Origin: Candidatus Gastranaerophilales bacterium
Lineage (GTDB): Bacteria > Cyanobacteriota > Vampirovibrionia > Gastranaerophilales > Gastranaerophilaceae
Assembly: GCA_944323615.1 (NCBI GenBank)
Contig: CALUTG010000004.1
Span: 19,381-83,380 of the forward strand
Reading direction: 5' to 3'
Length of the DNA stretch: 64,000 nucleotides
A program made the position numbers and the translations under genes. The notes beneath the pieces are model-generated. The model ran no database searches. It had not been told where the DNA came from and saw only the letters and a list, made by a program, of their open reading frames with translations. This document shows positions 1-9,180 of this stretch, one piece after another; positions within the stretch are counted from its first letter, which is position 1, and each line of letters begins with the position of its first letter.

Positions 1-1
1 T

Positions 2-346
2 GCAATAAAAAAAGTAAGAGAAATAGCATTAAAACATTATAAAAATAATCAAAGAAACAATAATCAGATGGATTATTTAATAAAACTTCTGGATGATGCC
101 AGAAATTGCAATCAAAAAGTATGTATAGTTATCCCTCCCGTAACCGAAGAATATAGATCCTTTATTCCATCTGAAGACGTTTTGTTCTCTAAACTTTATA
201 AGGCATGTGAAGGATATAATAATGTAAAGATTTTAAATTTTTACAATAGTAAGGATTTTGAACACTCGGATTTTTGTGACGGAAATCATGTCAAACTAAA
301 AGGTGCGGAAAAATTAACAAATTTAATACGTGAACAAAAATCGTAA
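2..346 (+). CDS. SGNH/GDSL-type hydrolase, C-terminal part (5' end outside window)
   Basis: The frame is open from base 2, so the gene starts before the window; the ATG at 68 is internal. The segment FCDGNHVKLKGAEKLT near the end fits the D-x-x-H block that closes SGNH/GDSL and DltD-like esterases, where Asp and His complete the catalytic triad. The catalytic Ser would lie upstream and cannot be seen. The conserved VIPPV strand before it also fits the fold. It precedes a run of glycosyltransferases, so a role in acylating or deacylating a surface glycan is plausible but inferred. About 80 bp separate it from the next gene. Confidence 0.6.
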   Translation, partial: AIKKVREIALKHYKNNQRNNNQMDYLIKLLDDARNCNQKVCIVIPPVTEEYRSFIPSEDVLFSKLYKACEGYNNVKILNFYNSKDFEHSDFCDGNHVKLKGAEKLTNLIREQKS

Positions 347-426
347 ACTGTTTGAATTTTAAATAATCTTTATATTTACTCTTTAGCTATTTTCCTGTAA
401 AATATAGACACTATTTTGAGGTTAGG

Positions 427-1341
427 ATGGCTGAGAGTAAAGTTTTTTTAGTGTTTAATACCGCATATTTTGGAGATGTACTGCTTTGCAATACCCTCTG
501 CCAGAATATTAAACTTATTTATCCTGATTCAAAAGTTGTTATGATTGTGGATAAGCCTTTTTACGAGGTTGCAAAATACCAAAAAGATGTAGATGATGTT
601 GTAATCTTCGATAAAAAAGGAGAACAGAAAGATTTTAAGGGCATTTTGGAATTTATACTTAAATTCCCTTACAAAAAGCCTTACTGCTCATTTATCACCT
701 ATACAAATGTAAGAAACAGCATAATCTCAAAATTTATCGGGACAAAAAAAGTTGTATGTTTGCCTAAACACAGCCCGATAGAGCCTGTTCAGAAAAGGTC
801 TCTCGGGCTTTTGTCAAGGATTACGGATAAATCGCTTAAAAACCTTCCGATAAGATATATCGTCTCTGATGAGCCGCCTGCAAAATTGGATTTAGACCTG
901 ACAAAAAAATATGTCGGGCTTTGCACTTTGAGTAAACGCAAGGAAAAAGACATGCCGATTGAGACAGCGGTTGAACTTATCAAAAAGCTTAATAATACGG
1001 AATATGAAGTAATTTATTTTGGCGCAGGCACTGCGGCGGAAGATTATGCAAAATCTCTTGAGGGCGCCGGATGCAGGTTTGTGAATCTTGTTAATAAAAC
1101 AACGATTTATGAAATGGCATGTGTGCTGAAAAAATGTAAGGCTCTGATAAGTATTGATACGGGAACAATGCATCTTGGATGTGCCTTAGATATTCCGCTG
1201 ATTTCTGTGTTTTATGAAAACAATATGACTTATTATTGGGCGCCGGATGATAGAATTTATAATTGTAAATTAATAAAAGAAAATCAATCTTCGGATAATA
1301 TTTGTGATAAACTGTTTGAGTTATTAAGCAGGAGTAAGTAG
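427..1341 (+). CDS. Glycosyltransferase family 9 (heptosyltransferase-like)
   Basis: A 304-residue protein with the two-lobed GT9 layout. The N-terminal lobe opens with VFLVFNTAYFGDVLLCNTL, the usual GDVLL start of ADP-heptose:LPS heptosyltransferases. The C-terminal lobe holds LISIDTGTMHLGCALDIPL, matching the D-T/S-G-x-x-H-L nucleotide-sugar site. Length is slightly short of the usual 320-350. GT9 enzymes transfer heptose or related sugars onto lipid A core or capsule precursors at the inner face of the membrane. The stop codon touches the start of the GT2 gene at 1342, so the two are probably co-transcribed. The actual donor and acceptor cannot be read from the sequence. Confidence 0.82.
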   Translation: MAESKVFLVFNTAYFGDVLLCNTLCQNIKLIYPDSKVVMIVDKPFYEVAKYQKDVDDVVIFDKKGEQKDFKGILEFILKFPYKKPYCSFITYTNVRNSIISKFIGTKKVVCLPKHSPIEPVQKRSLGLLSRITDKSLKNLPIRYIVSDEPPAKLDLDLTKKYVGLCTLSKRKEKDMPIETAVELIKKLNNTEYEVIYFGAGTAAEDYAKSLEGAGCRFVNLVNKTTIYEMACVLKKCKALISIDTGTMHLGCALDIPLISVFYENNMTYYWAPDDRIYNCKLIKENQSSDNICDKLFELLSRSK

Positions 1342-2229
1342 ATGCCAAAAGTTTCAATAATTACACCGGTTTATAACGGTGAACGCTTTCTGGAACGGTA
1401 TTTTAATATGGTTCTTGCTTTTACTTACAAAAATTTGGAGCTAATCATTGTTAATGATGCATCGACCGATAGAACAGATGAGATTATTGAACAAAACCGC
1501 CAAAGAATTGTGGAAAACGGAATTGAGCTTAAGTATATAAAACTTGTAAACAACGAAGGTCCGGCAGGGGCGCTGAATCACGGATTACTGGAAGTTACGG
1601 GAGAATATCTTTCCTGGCATGATGTGGATGATATTTATTATCCTGAATGTATCTCAAAAAGTCTGGAAATTTGTCTGAAAAATCCGGAAATTAAGACTGT
1701 TTTTAGTAAGTTTGCAATAGTAAATGAAGAAAATCTGGATAAGATTCTTGCAGAAAAACCTAAAAGAGGATTTAAGCATAAAAATATGCTGTGGGATTAT
1801 ATTTGGGAAAAAAATATAATCCTGACACCAATGAGATTTGTGGAAACAAAAGCGCTGTTTTCTGTTCTTAAAGACAGGTCAATATATATTTCAAGAGGAG
1901 GGCAAAACTGGCAGCTTTTAATGCCTATAACATATGTTTACAAATGGGGATATGTTGATGAAGTGCTTTCAAAATATATGATTCGCAAAAATTCTCATTC
2001 TCATGTGGTTGACTATGGCAGGCATTTTAAAATGCATGAAGATATCTTGCTTAATACAATCGAGAGAATGGATATTCCGAAAACTAAGAAACTTTTCTAT
2101 CAAAATGCGGTAAGATTTAAATACCTTATCAAAAGAATAAATAAGTTATTCAGAATAAGTATAAACTTCAAAACACGAACATTGTTCATAATTATTTTGG
2201 GTCATAGTTTCAGCCGGAGGTTTCAATGA
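1342..2229 (+). CDS. Glycosyltransferase family 2
   Basis: A 295-residue GT-A enzyme. It begins MPKVSIITPVYNGERFLE, and IIVNDASTDRT is the nucleotide-binding block with the first Asp. WHDVDD near residue 94 replaces the usual DADD metal-binding motif. The C-terminus is basic with a short hydrophobic stretch (TLFIIILGHSF) that could sit on the membrane. It starts directly after the GT9 gene and overlaps the next gene by 4 bp (ATGA), so it is translationally coupled within the envelope glycan operon. Sugar specificity is unknown. Confidence 0.82.
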   Translation: MPKVSIITPVYNGERFLERYFNMVLAFTYKNLELIIVNDASTDRTDEIIEQNRQRIVENGIELKYIKLVNNEGPAGALNHGLLEVTGEYLSWHDVDDIYYPECISKSLEICLKNPEIKTVFSKFAIVNEENLDKILAEKPKRGFKHKNMLWDYIWEKNIILTPMRFVETKALFSVLKDRSIYISRGGQNWQLLMPITYVYKWGYVDEVLSKYMIRKNSHSHVVDYGRHFKMHEDILLNTIERMDIPKTKKLFYQNAVRFKYLIKRINKLFRISINFKTRTLFIIILGHSFSRRFQ

Positions 2230-4475
2230 AAGAAGTAACTGTTCCTGAAAAATGTACGGGCTGCGGTGCATGTTATAATATTTGCCCGTCTGCTGCCATA
2301 GAAATGAAAGAAAACAATGAAGGCTTTCTTTTTCCGGTGATTAATCAGGAAAAATGTACTGACTGCGGACTCTGCGCAAAAACATGTTTTGTATCAAAAC
2401 CGAAAAATTTTCCTTCGGAGACTCCGGACAAAGTTTATGCCTTGAGTGCTTCTGATGAAATAAGAGAAAAAAGTTCTTCAGGCGGAATATTTACTCTTAT
2501 TGCAGAATATATCATAAGCTCAGGCGGTTATGTTTGCGGGGCGGCTTTCAGTGATGATTTTTTGAAAGTTGAGCATATTCTGATTAATAAAATGGAGGAT
2601 TTACATAGACTTCAAACTTCAAAATATGTACAAAGTAATACCGGCAATATTTATAAGAAAATAAAAGAATTACTGCAAAATGATTTTCCGGTATTTTTTA
2701 CGGGAACACCTTGCCAGGTAGAGGGATTAAACCGATACCTGAATAAAAAATACGACAATTTATTTACGGCAGATATCTTATGCCATGGTGTTCCGTCATC
2801 AAAGGTATGGGCGAAATATTTGGAAGAAATTTCCCGCGGTAAAAGAATAAGCAGTGTAAATTTCAGGGATAAAACTAACGGCTGGAAATCACCTCTATTA
2901 CTTACTATTCAATATGAGGATGGTACTTGTTTAAGTGAACATTCAAAAGAGAATTTGTATTACAAATCATTCCTGCAGAATATTAACCTGAGACAAAGCT
3001 GTGCTTCCTGTGAATTTACTAATCTTAAGCGTGCTGCGGATATAACTCTGGGTGATTTTTGGAAAATAGACAGATATAATAAAAAATTTAATGACAAAAA
3101 GGGAGTCTCTCTTGTTCTTGTAAATTCTTCAAAAGGACAATCTCTGCTGCAAAATATAAAATCAAAACTCAAGGCTTGTAACGAAGTTCCCGTAAAATAT
3201 GCGATAAGAGGGAATTCTGTTCTGGTCAAGCCGCATAAGTTAAACAAAAACAGGGATACGTTTTTTATTCAGGCGGGAAATAAGACTGTATGCGAAGCCA
3301 TTCTTAATAGTTTAGACGATAAATATGACGGTGTCATTGCTAATCTTTGGGATTGCAATTATAACTACGGAGCAATATTGACTGCGTATGCCCTGCAGCA
3401 GTTTTTTAAAGATAAAAATCTGGATTTCAGGATTCTAAATTGTAATCCTAAAAAAAATTCAAAAAAATACAGGCATTCTTTTGTAAAAAAATTCGCAGAC
3501 AAAAACCTTATTTTAACGAATTATATTAAAAATCCAAAAGCATTACAGGAGCTGAATTATTCTGCTGAAACTTTTGTGGTAGGTTCGGATCAGGTTTTTA
3601 AAGACCATTGTATGAAAAAATACTTTAATCAATTTCTGCTTCCTTATACGGATTTTTCTAAGAAAAGAATTGCTTTTTCTGCAAGTTTTGGGAAAGAAAA
3701 TTTTGATGCCGATGACAAAGATAAATATGTTATTTCAAAATATTTGAAGCGTTTTGACGGAATTTCGGTAAGAGAAACTTCCGGAGTCGAGCTATGCAAA
3801 CGAGAGTTCGGGGTTAGGGCGGAACATATTCTTGATCCGGTCTTTTTGACAAAAAGAGAAAATTTCTTGAAATTCGTTGATAAAAATAATACAAAATATC
3901 AGGATAAAATCGTTTGTATGTTTTTGGATTCATCCGAAAAAATCAAAAATTCCGTAAAAAAACTTTCCCAAGATTTATCGGCGGAAGTTGTTAATATAAC
4001 CGGCAAAAATCTCCCGGTTGAAGAATTTCTTACTGCGATTTATTCATCAAAATACTTTGTTACAGATTCATTCCACGGAACATGTTTTGGAATCCTCTTC
4101 CATAAAAACTTTGTCACATTAAGAAATGAAGATCGCGGAAATGCGCGTTTTGATTCTCTTATCCAAACTTTCGGGCTCAAAGATTGTTTTGTTACATCGC
4201 CGGAAAATATTACCCCGCCAGTATTTAATCAAAGTATTGATTGGAATAGTATTGAAAATATTATTTCTAAAGAGAAAGAAAAAGCAAATCTATGGGTAGA
4301 AAATATTCTGAACAATCCGCATCCGTACGGAGTAATTGAAAACGAATTTGATATTCAAAAGTATGCAAAATACAAATTGTTTAAAAATACTTGGGCATTC
4401 TTTTCAATAACAAAAAACAATGTCAGAACAACAATCCAGATTCTTGGAATAAAATTCAAAATTAAAAGGAAGTAG
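2226..4475 (+). CDS. Ferredoxin-FrhB domain fused to polysaccharide pyruvyl transferase
   Basis: A 749-residue fusion. Residues 1-60 carry two 4Fe-4S clusters (CTGCGACYNICP and CTDCGLCAKTC). Residues about 75-360 match the coenzyme F420 hydrogenase/dehydrogenase beta-subunit family (FrhB N- and C-terminal domains; SSGGIFTLIAEYII, FTGTPCQVEGL, DITLGDFW). From about residue 370 a polysaccharide pyruvyl transferase domain follows (VIANLWDCNYNYGAIL, TDSFHGTCFGI). These two families are often neighbours or fused in capsule and exopolysaccharide loci, where the FrhB-like part is thought to supply a redox step. This is an ordinary full-length fusion with no frameshift. It overlaps the GT2 gene by 4 bp and ends 2 bp before the acyltransferase. 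Confidence 0.85.
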   Translation: MKEVTVPEKCTGCGACYNICPSAAIEMKENNEGFLFPVINQEKCTDCGLCAKTCFVSKPKNFPSETPDKVYALSASDEIREKSSSGGIFTLIAEYIISSGGYVCGAAFSDDFLKVEHILINKMEDLHRLQTSKYVQSNTGNIYKKIKELLQNDFPVFFTGTPCQVEGLNRYLNKKYDNLFTADILCHGVPSSKVWAKYLEEISRGKRISSVNFRDKTNGWKSPLLLTIQYEDGTCLSEHSKENLYYKSFLQNINLRQSCASCEFTNLKRAADITLGDFWKIDRYNKKFNDKKGVSLVLVNSSKGQSLLQNIKSKLKACNEVPVKYAIRGNSVLVKPHKLNKNRDTFFIQAGNKTVCEAILNSLDDKYDGVIANLWDCNYNYGAILTAYALQQFFKDKNLDFRILNCNPKKNSKKYRHSFVKKFADKNLILTNYIKNPKALQELNYSAETFVVGSDQVFKDHCMKKYFNQFLLPYTDFSKKRIAFSASFGKENFDADDKDKYVISKYLKRFDGISVRETSGVELCKREFGVRAEHILDPVFLTKRENFLKFVDKNNTKYQDKIVCMFLDSSEKIKNSVKKLSQDLSAEVVNITGKNLPVEEFLTAIYSSKYFVTDSFHGTCFGILFHKNFVTLRNEDRGNARFDSLIQTFGLKDCFVTSPENITPPVFNQSIDWNSIENIISKEKEKANLWVENILNNPHPYGVIENEFDIQKYAKYKLFKNTWAFFSITKNNVRTTIQILGIKFKIKRK

Positions 4476-4477
4476 GA

Positions 4478-5104
4478 ATGTTCAGAGGGAATAAAATCTT
4501 TAAAGTTGATAGAAAAGGAAATAAAAAAAGGGTGTTTTTCATTCCGGGTCTTTTTGTTCGTTTTAAGGGGAAAAATGCTGCCGTAACAGTTTCAGAACCT
4601 TATCCGAAATTTGATAGATGTACCGTGAGATGCGGGGATAATGCCGATGTAAGAATCGGCTCTTCCGGCAGACTTTTTAGAAGACTCAATATTTATGCAG
4701 ACGGAGAATCTTCTGTTTGCCATATAGGAGACGACTTTTCTACCCATGCGTGCTCTATATTTATCAGATCAAAGATACCTACTAAAGTTGTAATCGGCAC
4801 CAGCTGTATGTTTGCAAGAAATGTTACCCTGAGGACATCTGATTCTCATTCCGTTGTGGATATTGAAACAGGTGAAACAATCAATACCTGCAAGGATATC
4901 ATTATTGGAAATCATTGCTGGCTGGGAGATAATACGACCGTTCTTAAGGGGGTAAATATTGCGGATAATTGTATTATAGGTTACGGAAGTCTTGTAACAA
5001 AAAATTGTGAGCCAAACTCAGCCTACGGAGGGGTTCCCGCGAAACTTCTTAAATCAGGGGTTAACTGGGAGCGGCAAATGCCCGGCGAACAAAGGAGATA
5101 TTAA
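4478..5104 (+). CDS. Hexapeptide-repeat acyltransferase (LbH family)
   Basis: A 208-residue protein. The C-terminal half shows left-handed beta-helix turns (IIIGNHCWLGDNTTVLKGV, NCIIGYGSLVTKN) and the family-typical ending AYGGVPAKLLKSG. The likely catalytic His lies in SDSHSV near residue 126. Such enzymes move acetyl groups onto sugars of surface polymers. The N-terminal 60 residues are basic and less conserved. It begins 2 bp after the pyruvyl transferase gene and its TAA overlaps the murF ATG by one base, so it belongs to the same transcript. The substrate is unknown. Confidence 0.8.
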   Translation: MFRGNKIFKVDRKGNKKRVFFIPGLFVRFKGKNAAVTVSEPYPKFDRCTVRCGDNADVRIGSSGRLFRRLNIYADGESSVCHIGDDFSTHACSIFIRSKIPTKVVIGTSCMFARNVTLRTSDSHSVVDIETGETINTCKDIIIGNHCWLGDNTTVLKGVNIADNCIIGYGSLVTKNCEPNSAYGGVPAKLLKSGVNWERQMPGEQRRY

Positions 5105-6408
5105 TGAAACTTAGTGAAATTGTTGAAGCAGTTAAGCCTGAAATTTTAAACGGAAGCGGTAAAGATTTAGATGTCAATATTTCTACTGACACCAGAACTA
5201 TAAAGCCCGGGGATTTTTATTTACCCCTTAAAGGCGCTTCTTTTGACGGTGAAAAATTTATTCCGCAGGCAATAGAAAAAGGTGCTGTCGGATGTTTTAC
5301 AACCTATGCTTCTGTATACGGAATAACTTTTCAAGTACCTGATACTCTGGAAGCTTATCTTAAACTTGCAAATTACAGAAGAAGGAAACTTAACTTTACT
5401 GTGGTTGCAGTTACCGGAAGTTCGGGAAAAACTACAACTAAAGAACTTGTGTCATCCGTTTTGTCAGAAAAATTTAAAACATTTAAGACCCCTTTAAATC
5501 ACAATAATGAAATCGGTTTATGCCAGACAATTTTTGAAGCGCCTGATGATACCCAGGTTCTTGTGCTGGAAATGGGAATGCGCGGGTTGGGCGAAATCGA
5601 ACTTCTTTCTAAATATGCCGAACCGGATATTACGATCATATCTAATGTCGGAACTGCTCATATAGGAAGACTCGGTTCAAGAGAAAATATTGCGAAAGCC
5701 AAGTGCGAGATAGTTAAGCACCAGAGAGGGGATACTTTTATTGCGCATGACGACGATTTAATCAAAAGAACAGTAGATTTCTCGGGTGATAAAGTATTTT
5801 ATTCAATAAACGATATAAAAATTCTTGAAAAGGATACAAATTATTCTAAATTTGAATATAAAGGAACGATTTATGAACTGAATGTCGGCGGGGATTATAA
5901 TATTGAAAACTCTCTTGCGGCAATTAATACGGGTTTAAAACTCGGAATGACAGAAGAAGAGATTCAAAAAGGGCTAAAAAGATACCATCCGATAGAAAAG
6001 CGCTGGGAAGCGGTAAATGCCGGCGGGTTTGAGATTATAAACGACAGCTACAATGCAAATCCTGAATCCATGAGGGCTTTTGTAGATACAGTTTTTGAGC
6101 TTTATAAAGACTATGCCCTCGTTCTTGCTGATATGGGAGAGTTAGGGCAAGATGAGACTCGTTATCACAGAGAACTTGGAGAATATATTAATAACCATCC
6201 GAAACTAAGCTCTGATGCGGATATTATTTCTATCGGAACTCTTTCCGTATATATAACGAATGAAGTTAATAAGGCTAACAGCAAACATTTCCAGGATATA
6301 AAAACGGCGGCAGATTATATAAAAAATAATGTTTCGAAGGATAAAACCTTATTTTTAAAGGGCTCCAGAAGTATGAAGCTTGAAGGCTTGATAACCGCTC
6401 TAAGCTAA
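5104..6408 (+). CDS. murF: UDP-N-acetylmuramoyl-tripeptide--D-alanyl-D-alanine ligase
   Basis: MurF adds D-Ala-D-Ala to UDP-MurNAc-tripeptide, the last cytoplasmic step in making the peptidoglycan precursor. The 434-residue length is typical. The N-terminal UDP-binding domain shows STDTRTIKPGDFYLPLKG. The ATP-binding P-loop is VTGSSGKTTTKE near residue 100, followed by LNHNNEIGLCQT. The MurF-specific NDSYNANPESM lies near residue 317 and LKGSRSMKLE near the end. It overlaps the preceding acyltransferase by one base and has RBS AAAGGAGA within that gene's 3' end. Confidence 0.95.
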   Translation: MKLSEIVEAVKPEILNGSGKDLDVNISTDTRTIKPGDFYLPLKGASFDGEKFIPQAIEKGAVGCFTTYASVYGITFQVPDTLEAYLKLANYRRRKLNFTVVAVTGSSGKTTTKELVSSVLSEKFKTFKTPLNHNNEIGLCQTIFEAPDDTQVLVLEMGMRGLGEIELLSKYAEPDITIISNVGTAHIGRLGSRENIAKAKCEIVKHQRGDTFIAHDDDLIKRTVDFSGDKVFYSINDIKILEKDTNYSKFEYKGTIYELNVGGDYNIENSLAAINTGLKLGMTEEEIQKGLKRYHPIEKRWEAVNAGGFEIINDSYNANPESMRAFVDTVFELYKDYALVLADMGELGQDETRYHRELGEYINNHPKLSSDADIISIGTLSVYITNEVNKANSKHFQDIKTAADYIKNNVSKDKTLFLKGSRSMKLEGLITALS

Positions 6409-6604
6409 ACCATGCCAACATCTTTACAAAACTTAATCACAAAATCAAGACATGAAAACATGCTTCCGGCATGGGTTTGCATGACAAAATTTATCGCAAA
6501 CCATGTAGGCATGGGAGTTTTAATTGCCTTAAAACAGCTTAAAGTCAGTAAATACAGGGGTTTAGATATATGTAAAAAAGTGTTTACAATTGGGTTTTGA
6601 TGGG

Positions 6605-6632
6605 TTGTAAAAGCTTTCTTAAGCCATATAAT
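6605..6632 (+). promoter_or_regulatory. Candidate promoter for the Cys-rich small protein gene
   Basis: TTGTAA at 6605-6610, a 16-bp spacer, and a perfect TATAAT at 6627-6632. It lies in the 300-bp gap after murF and faces the GTG start at 6709. Besides this promoter and a small palindrome (CATGCTTCCGGCATG, about 6460-6475), nothing else stands out in the gap. Confidence 0.5.
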
Positions 6633-6708
6633 AAAAGAGTAGTTGAAATTAAATTATTCGACATTGGGGAATATAAAAAGCACTGGATGTGTATTTTTGG
6701 AGGAATAA

Positions 6709-6924
6709 GTGTTTAAAAGTCGTGATATGGGAAGAGCTATTGCTGTAAAAAGGTGGACACCGACAGCATTGGAGTGTTATAAAAGAGGTTGTAATTGTGT
6801 AGGCTGTTTTTACAGTGATTTTTTCAGCGCAACAGCACAAAAATGCCAGATGAAAGCTGCAGTTCTTGAGTTAGTCAGAACTATTGGCGCTCCGGACGTT
6901 GAACTTCCTCAGATTTTAGAGTAA
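6709..6924 (+). CDS. Small Cys-rich protein of unknown function
   Basis: A 71-residue protein starting at GTG 6709 with a strong RBS (TTGGAGGA, 6698-6704) and its own promoter. It holds a tight Cys cluster, CYKRGCNCVGC at residues 23-33, plus a fifth Cys at QKCQ near residue 47, a pattern suited to zinc or an iron-sulphur cluster. A C-terminal helix (KAAVLELVRTIG) follows. I do not recognise a named family. It lies alone between murF and the hibernation factor. The good RBS and promoter argue that it is real despite its size. Confidence 0.65.
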   Translation: MFKSRDMGRAIAVKRWTPTALECYKRGCNCVGCFYSDFFSATAQKCQMKAAVLELVRTIGAPDVELPQILE

Positions 6925-6984
6925 TCTTTGCCTTCTATTTATGGTTTATCAAGGTTTTTAAAGTAAAAAAATGAAACAAAGCAC

Positions 6985-7013
6985 TTTAAAAATCTGCTGA
7001 CATGGTGTACAAT
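6985..7013 (+). promoter_or_regulatory. Candidate promoter for the hibernation factor gene
   Basis: TTTAAA at 6985-6990, a 17-bp spacer, and TACAAT at 7008-7013, ending 27 bp before the ATG at 7041. The -35 box is weak and the -10 box good. Confidence 0.4.
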
Positions 7014-7040
7014 AGAAAGGTAGCACATTAGGAGGTGTAA

Positions 7041-7400
7041 ATGTATATACACGTAAATGGTAAAAACATTGAGATTACTGACGCTATCAAGGCTTACGTC
7101 AAGGAAAAACTCGGTAAAGTGACTAATCACTATGATCAGATTACAGGTATTGATGTAATGCTTTCGGTAATCAAAAACCCTGCTGCGACAGGCAGACACG
7201 TTGCAGAAGTTTCTTGCAAAATGAATACGGGTGTTCTTCGCTGTGAAGAATCTGCCGAATCAATGTATGCAAGTATTGACCTTCTTGCAGACAAACTTGA
7301 CAGACAGGTTAAAAAATTCAAAAACAAAGCTTTGTATTCTGACAAGTCTACTATCCGTAACTCGGAAGAACCGGCTGCTGAGGAGGCAGTAGAAAGTTAA
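7041..7400 (+). CDS. hpf: Ribosome hibernation promoting factor (HPF/RaiA family)
   Basis: A 119-residue protein with the HPF/RaiA beta-alpha fold: MYIHVNGKNIEITDAIKAYV opens it, and the SMYASIDLLADKLDRQVKKFK helix closes the domain. It binds the decoding region of 30S subunits during slow growth and keeps idle ribosomes from translating. It is the short type: long HPF proteins have about 190 residues and a C-terminal dimerisation domain, which is missing here. The 20-residue tail is rich in Glu and Ala. The RBS AGGAGGTG at 7031-7038 is strong. It has its own promoter and is probably monocistronic. Confidence 0.9.
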   Translation: MYIHVNGKNIEITDAIKAYVKEKLGKVTNHYDQITGIDVMLSVIKNPAATGRHVAEVSCKMNTGVLRCEESAESMYASIDLLADKLDRQVKKFKNKALYSDKSTIRNSEEPAAEEAVES

Positions 7401-7455
7401 TAAACCGGATTTTTCAGCTTGTGCAGACAATATACTAACTGAGAAATAAAATAAA

Positions 7456-8250
7456 ATGATTAACGGTAAAAAAATAGTAGTAATAATGCCTGCATATAAT
7501 GCGGAAAAGACTTTAGAAAAGACATATAATGAGATTTATCAAAATTTCGTCGATGAGGTTATTCTTGTCGACGATTTCTCTTCTGATGAGACTAAAGAGA
7601 TAGCCAAAAGGCTTGGGATAACAACTATTGTCCATGAAAAAAATCTGGGCTACGGCGGGAATCAAAAATCCTGCTATCGTGCAGCACTAAAAGCCGGTGC
7701 GGACATCGTTATTATGCTTCATCCGGACTATCAATATACACCGAAGCTTATTCCGGCTATTGCTTCTATGATGGCATTCGGAGAATATGATGCTGTTATT
7801 GCATCCAGAATGCTAGGTAATTCTGCCCTAAAAGGCGGAATGCCTTTGTATAAATTTATTTCAAACAGGTTTTTAACAGAGTTCCAAAATCTTGTAATCG
7901 GAGAAAAATTATCTGAATATCATACGGGATTTAGAGGGTTTACAAGAGAAATTCTGGAAAATTTACCTTTGGAAGATTGCAGTGATGATTTTATCTTTGA
8001 TAACCAGATGCTTGCTTTAATTTTATTTAACGGATATAAAATTGGTGAAATATCTTGCCCTACCAAGTATTTTAAGGAAGCTTCATCAATAAATTTTATA
8101 CGTTCCTGCAAGTACGGGTTAGAGGTTTTGCTTGTGAGTTTGTATTATCGCTTGGCAAAATGGAAATTCCCTATAAGGTTATTTAGCAAGTCGGGTCGAA
8201 AATTGGAGTTAGGCAAAAAATTAAATTATTACAACAAAAAAGATTCTTGA
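7456..8250 (+). CDS. GT2 glycosyltransferase, dolichyl-phosphate-mannose synthase-like
   Basis: A 264-residue GT-A enzyme: [17 protein letters not shown] at the start, VDDFSSDET as nucleotide-binding Asp block, and HPDYQY near residue 95 where DPM/DPG-type enzymes have D-x-[14 protein letters not shown] fits the acceptor region of polyprenyl-phosphate sugar synthases. No multi-span membrane tail is present, so this is the short, peripheral type. It likely makes a polyprenyl-phosphate-linked sugar for envelope glycans. The RBS is weak (GAGAAAT, 7441-7447). It follows hpf at 55 bp. Confidence 0.8.
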   Translation: MINGKKIVVIMPAYNAEKTLEKTYNEIYQNFVDEVILVDDFSSDETKEIAKRLGITTIVHEKNLGYGGNQKSCYRAALKAGADIVIMLHPDYQYTPKLIPAIASMMAFGEYDAVIASRMLGNSALKGGMPLYKFISNRFLTEFQNLVIGEKLSEYHTGFRGFTREILENLPLEDCSDDFIFDNQMLALILFNGYKIGEISCPTKYFKEASSINFIRSCKYGLEVLLVSLYYRLAKWKFPIRLFSKSGRKLELGKKLNYYNKKDS

Positions 8251-8304
8251 TTTTTAATTATTAGGTAGTAAGATTATTTGTACCAGTCGAAAAGGAGTAC
8301 AATA

Positions 8305-9153
8305 ATGAAAGTAACTTTCACCAATCAATCAACAAACAATTACTATGCAAACGCATCGTTTAAAGGTTCTTTAAGGAATGCATTACGACCTAGACCGATA
8401 GAAGATAAGTTTGTGAAAACAGCAACGAAAACATCAGAAAAAGCAACAGCTGGATTTTTGGGCTCTCTGTTATTATTCTTGGGCTGCCGTTCTGAAGCTA
8501 AAGAAAGCAAAGAAATGCAAAATATTATTCATCAGCAGACTTCACGCGGATTATACGGCGAGCTGTATATGCACCATCTGGAGTTGCCGGCTATGAAGCA
8601 AGCGCATGAACAGTTAAAAGATTATCCTAAAGTTTTAAAATACATACATCTTACTCAGAATGATGAGGGGAAACTCCCTATGCATTATGCGCGTGAGGGT
8701 GAGGCTGCGGAAATAGGAAAGGTGTTTAAAGATTCTCCAGGGGTTATGAAAAGAATTTATTTAACCAAGAATTATAAGGGCAAGACTCCGTTATTTTATG
8801 CTACGTCGGATATGATAGAAAATGTTTTTGAAACTTTTGGAAATGATCCGAAAACACTGAAGAAAATATTTCTTGTGAAGAACAAGAGGGATAAATATCC
8901 AATTCATGATATGAAATTAAACGCAATGGATATTCTTTGTGAGAAACTGGTAGATTATCCGGATATTTTGGCTGAACTTCTTTCGCCGAAATCTCTTGAT
9001 AAATTTAAGTTTCAAACCGACGAAAATTCCGGTCTGACTACTTATGATATTGTTTTATCAGGGATAGATACGCTTTTATCAAATAATCTTCTTACTCTAA
9101 AACAATATAAACGGATTAAAGAAAGTGAAAGCAAGCTTTCAAGTGTCCAATAA
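8305..9153 (+). CDS. Ankyrin-like repeat protein with lineage N-terminal motif
   Basis: I place the start at ATG 8305 because AAAGGAG lies at 8291-8297; an upstream TTG at 8278 has no RBS. The 282-residue protein begins MKVTFTNQ and carries ASFKG near residue 19, the short motif shared by several unknown proteins here. A hydrophobic stretch AGFLGSLLLFLGC lies at about residues 48-60. Residues 85-240 hold ankyrin-like repeats of about 33-40 residues (LTQNDEGKLPMHYAREG, LTKNYKGKTPLFYATSD, LVKNKRDKYPIHDM). Ankyrin repeats bind proteins. No catalytic domain is visible. The partner and cellular location are unknown. Confidence 0.75.
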   Translation: MKVTFTNQSTNNYYANASFKGSLRNALRPRPIEDKFVKTATKTSEKATAGFLGSLLLFLGCRSEAKESKEMQNIIHQQTSRGLYGELYMHHLELPAMKQAHEQLKDYPKVLKYIHLTQNDEGKLPMHYAREGEAAEIGKVFKDSPGVMKRIYLTKNYKGKTPLFYATSDMIENVFETFGNDPKTLKKIFLVKNKRDKYPIHDMKLNAMDILCEKLVDYPDILAELLSPKSLDKFKFQTDENSGLTTYDIVLSGIDTLLSNNLLTLKQYKRIKESESKLSSVQ

Positions 9154-9180
9154 ATTTTAAAAGGAATACAGGTATAAGAA

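Noticed and set aside
6412..6600. 62-residue frame after murF
   Set aside because: No RBS, composition unlike neighbours, and it runs across a small palindrome; the strong promoter in this gap belongs to the following GTG gene.
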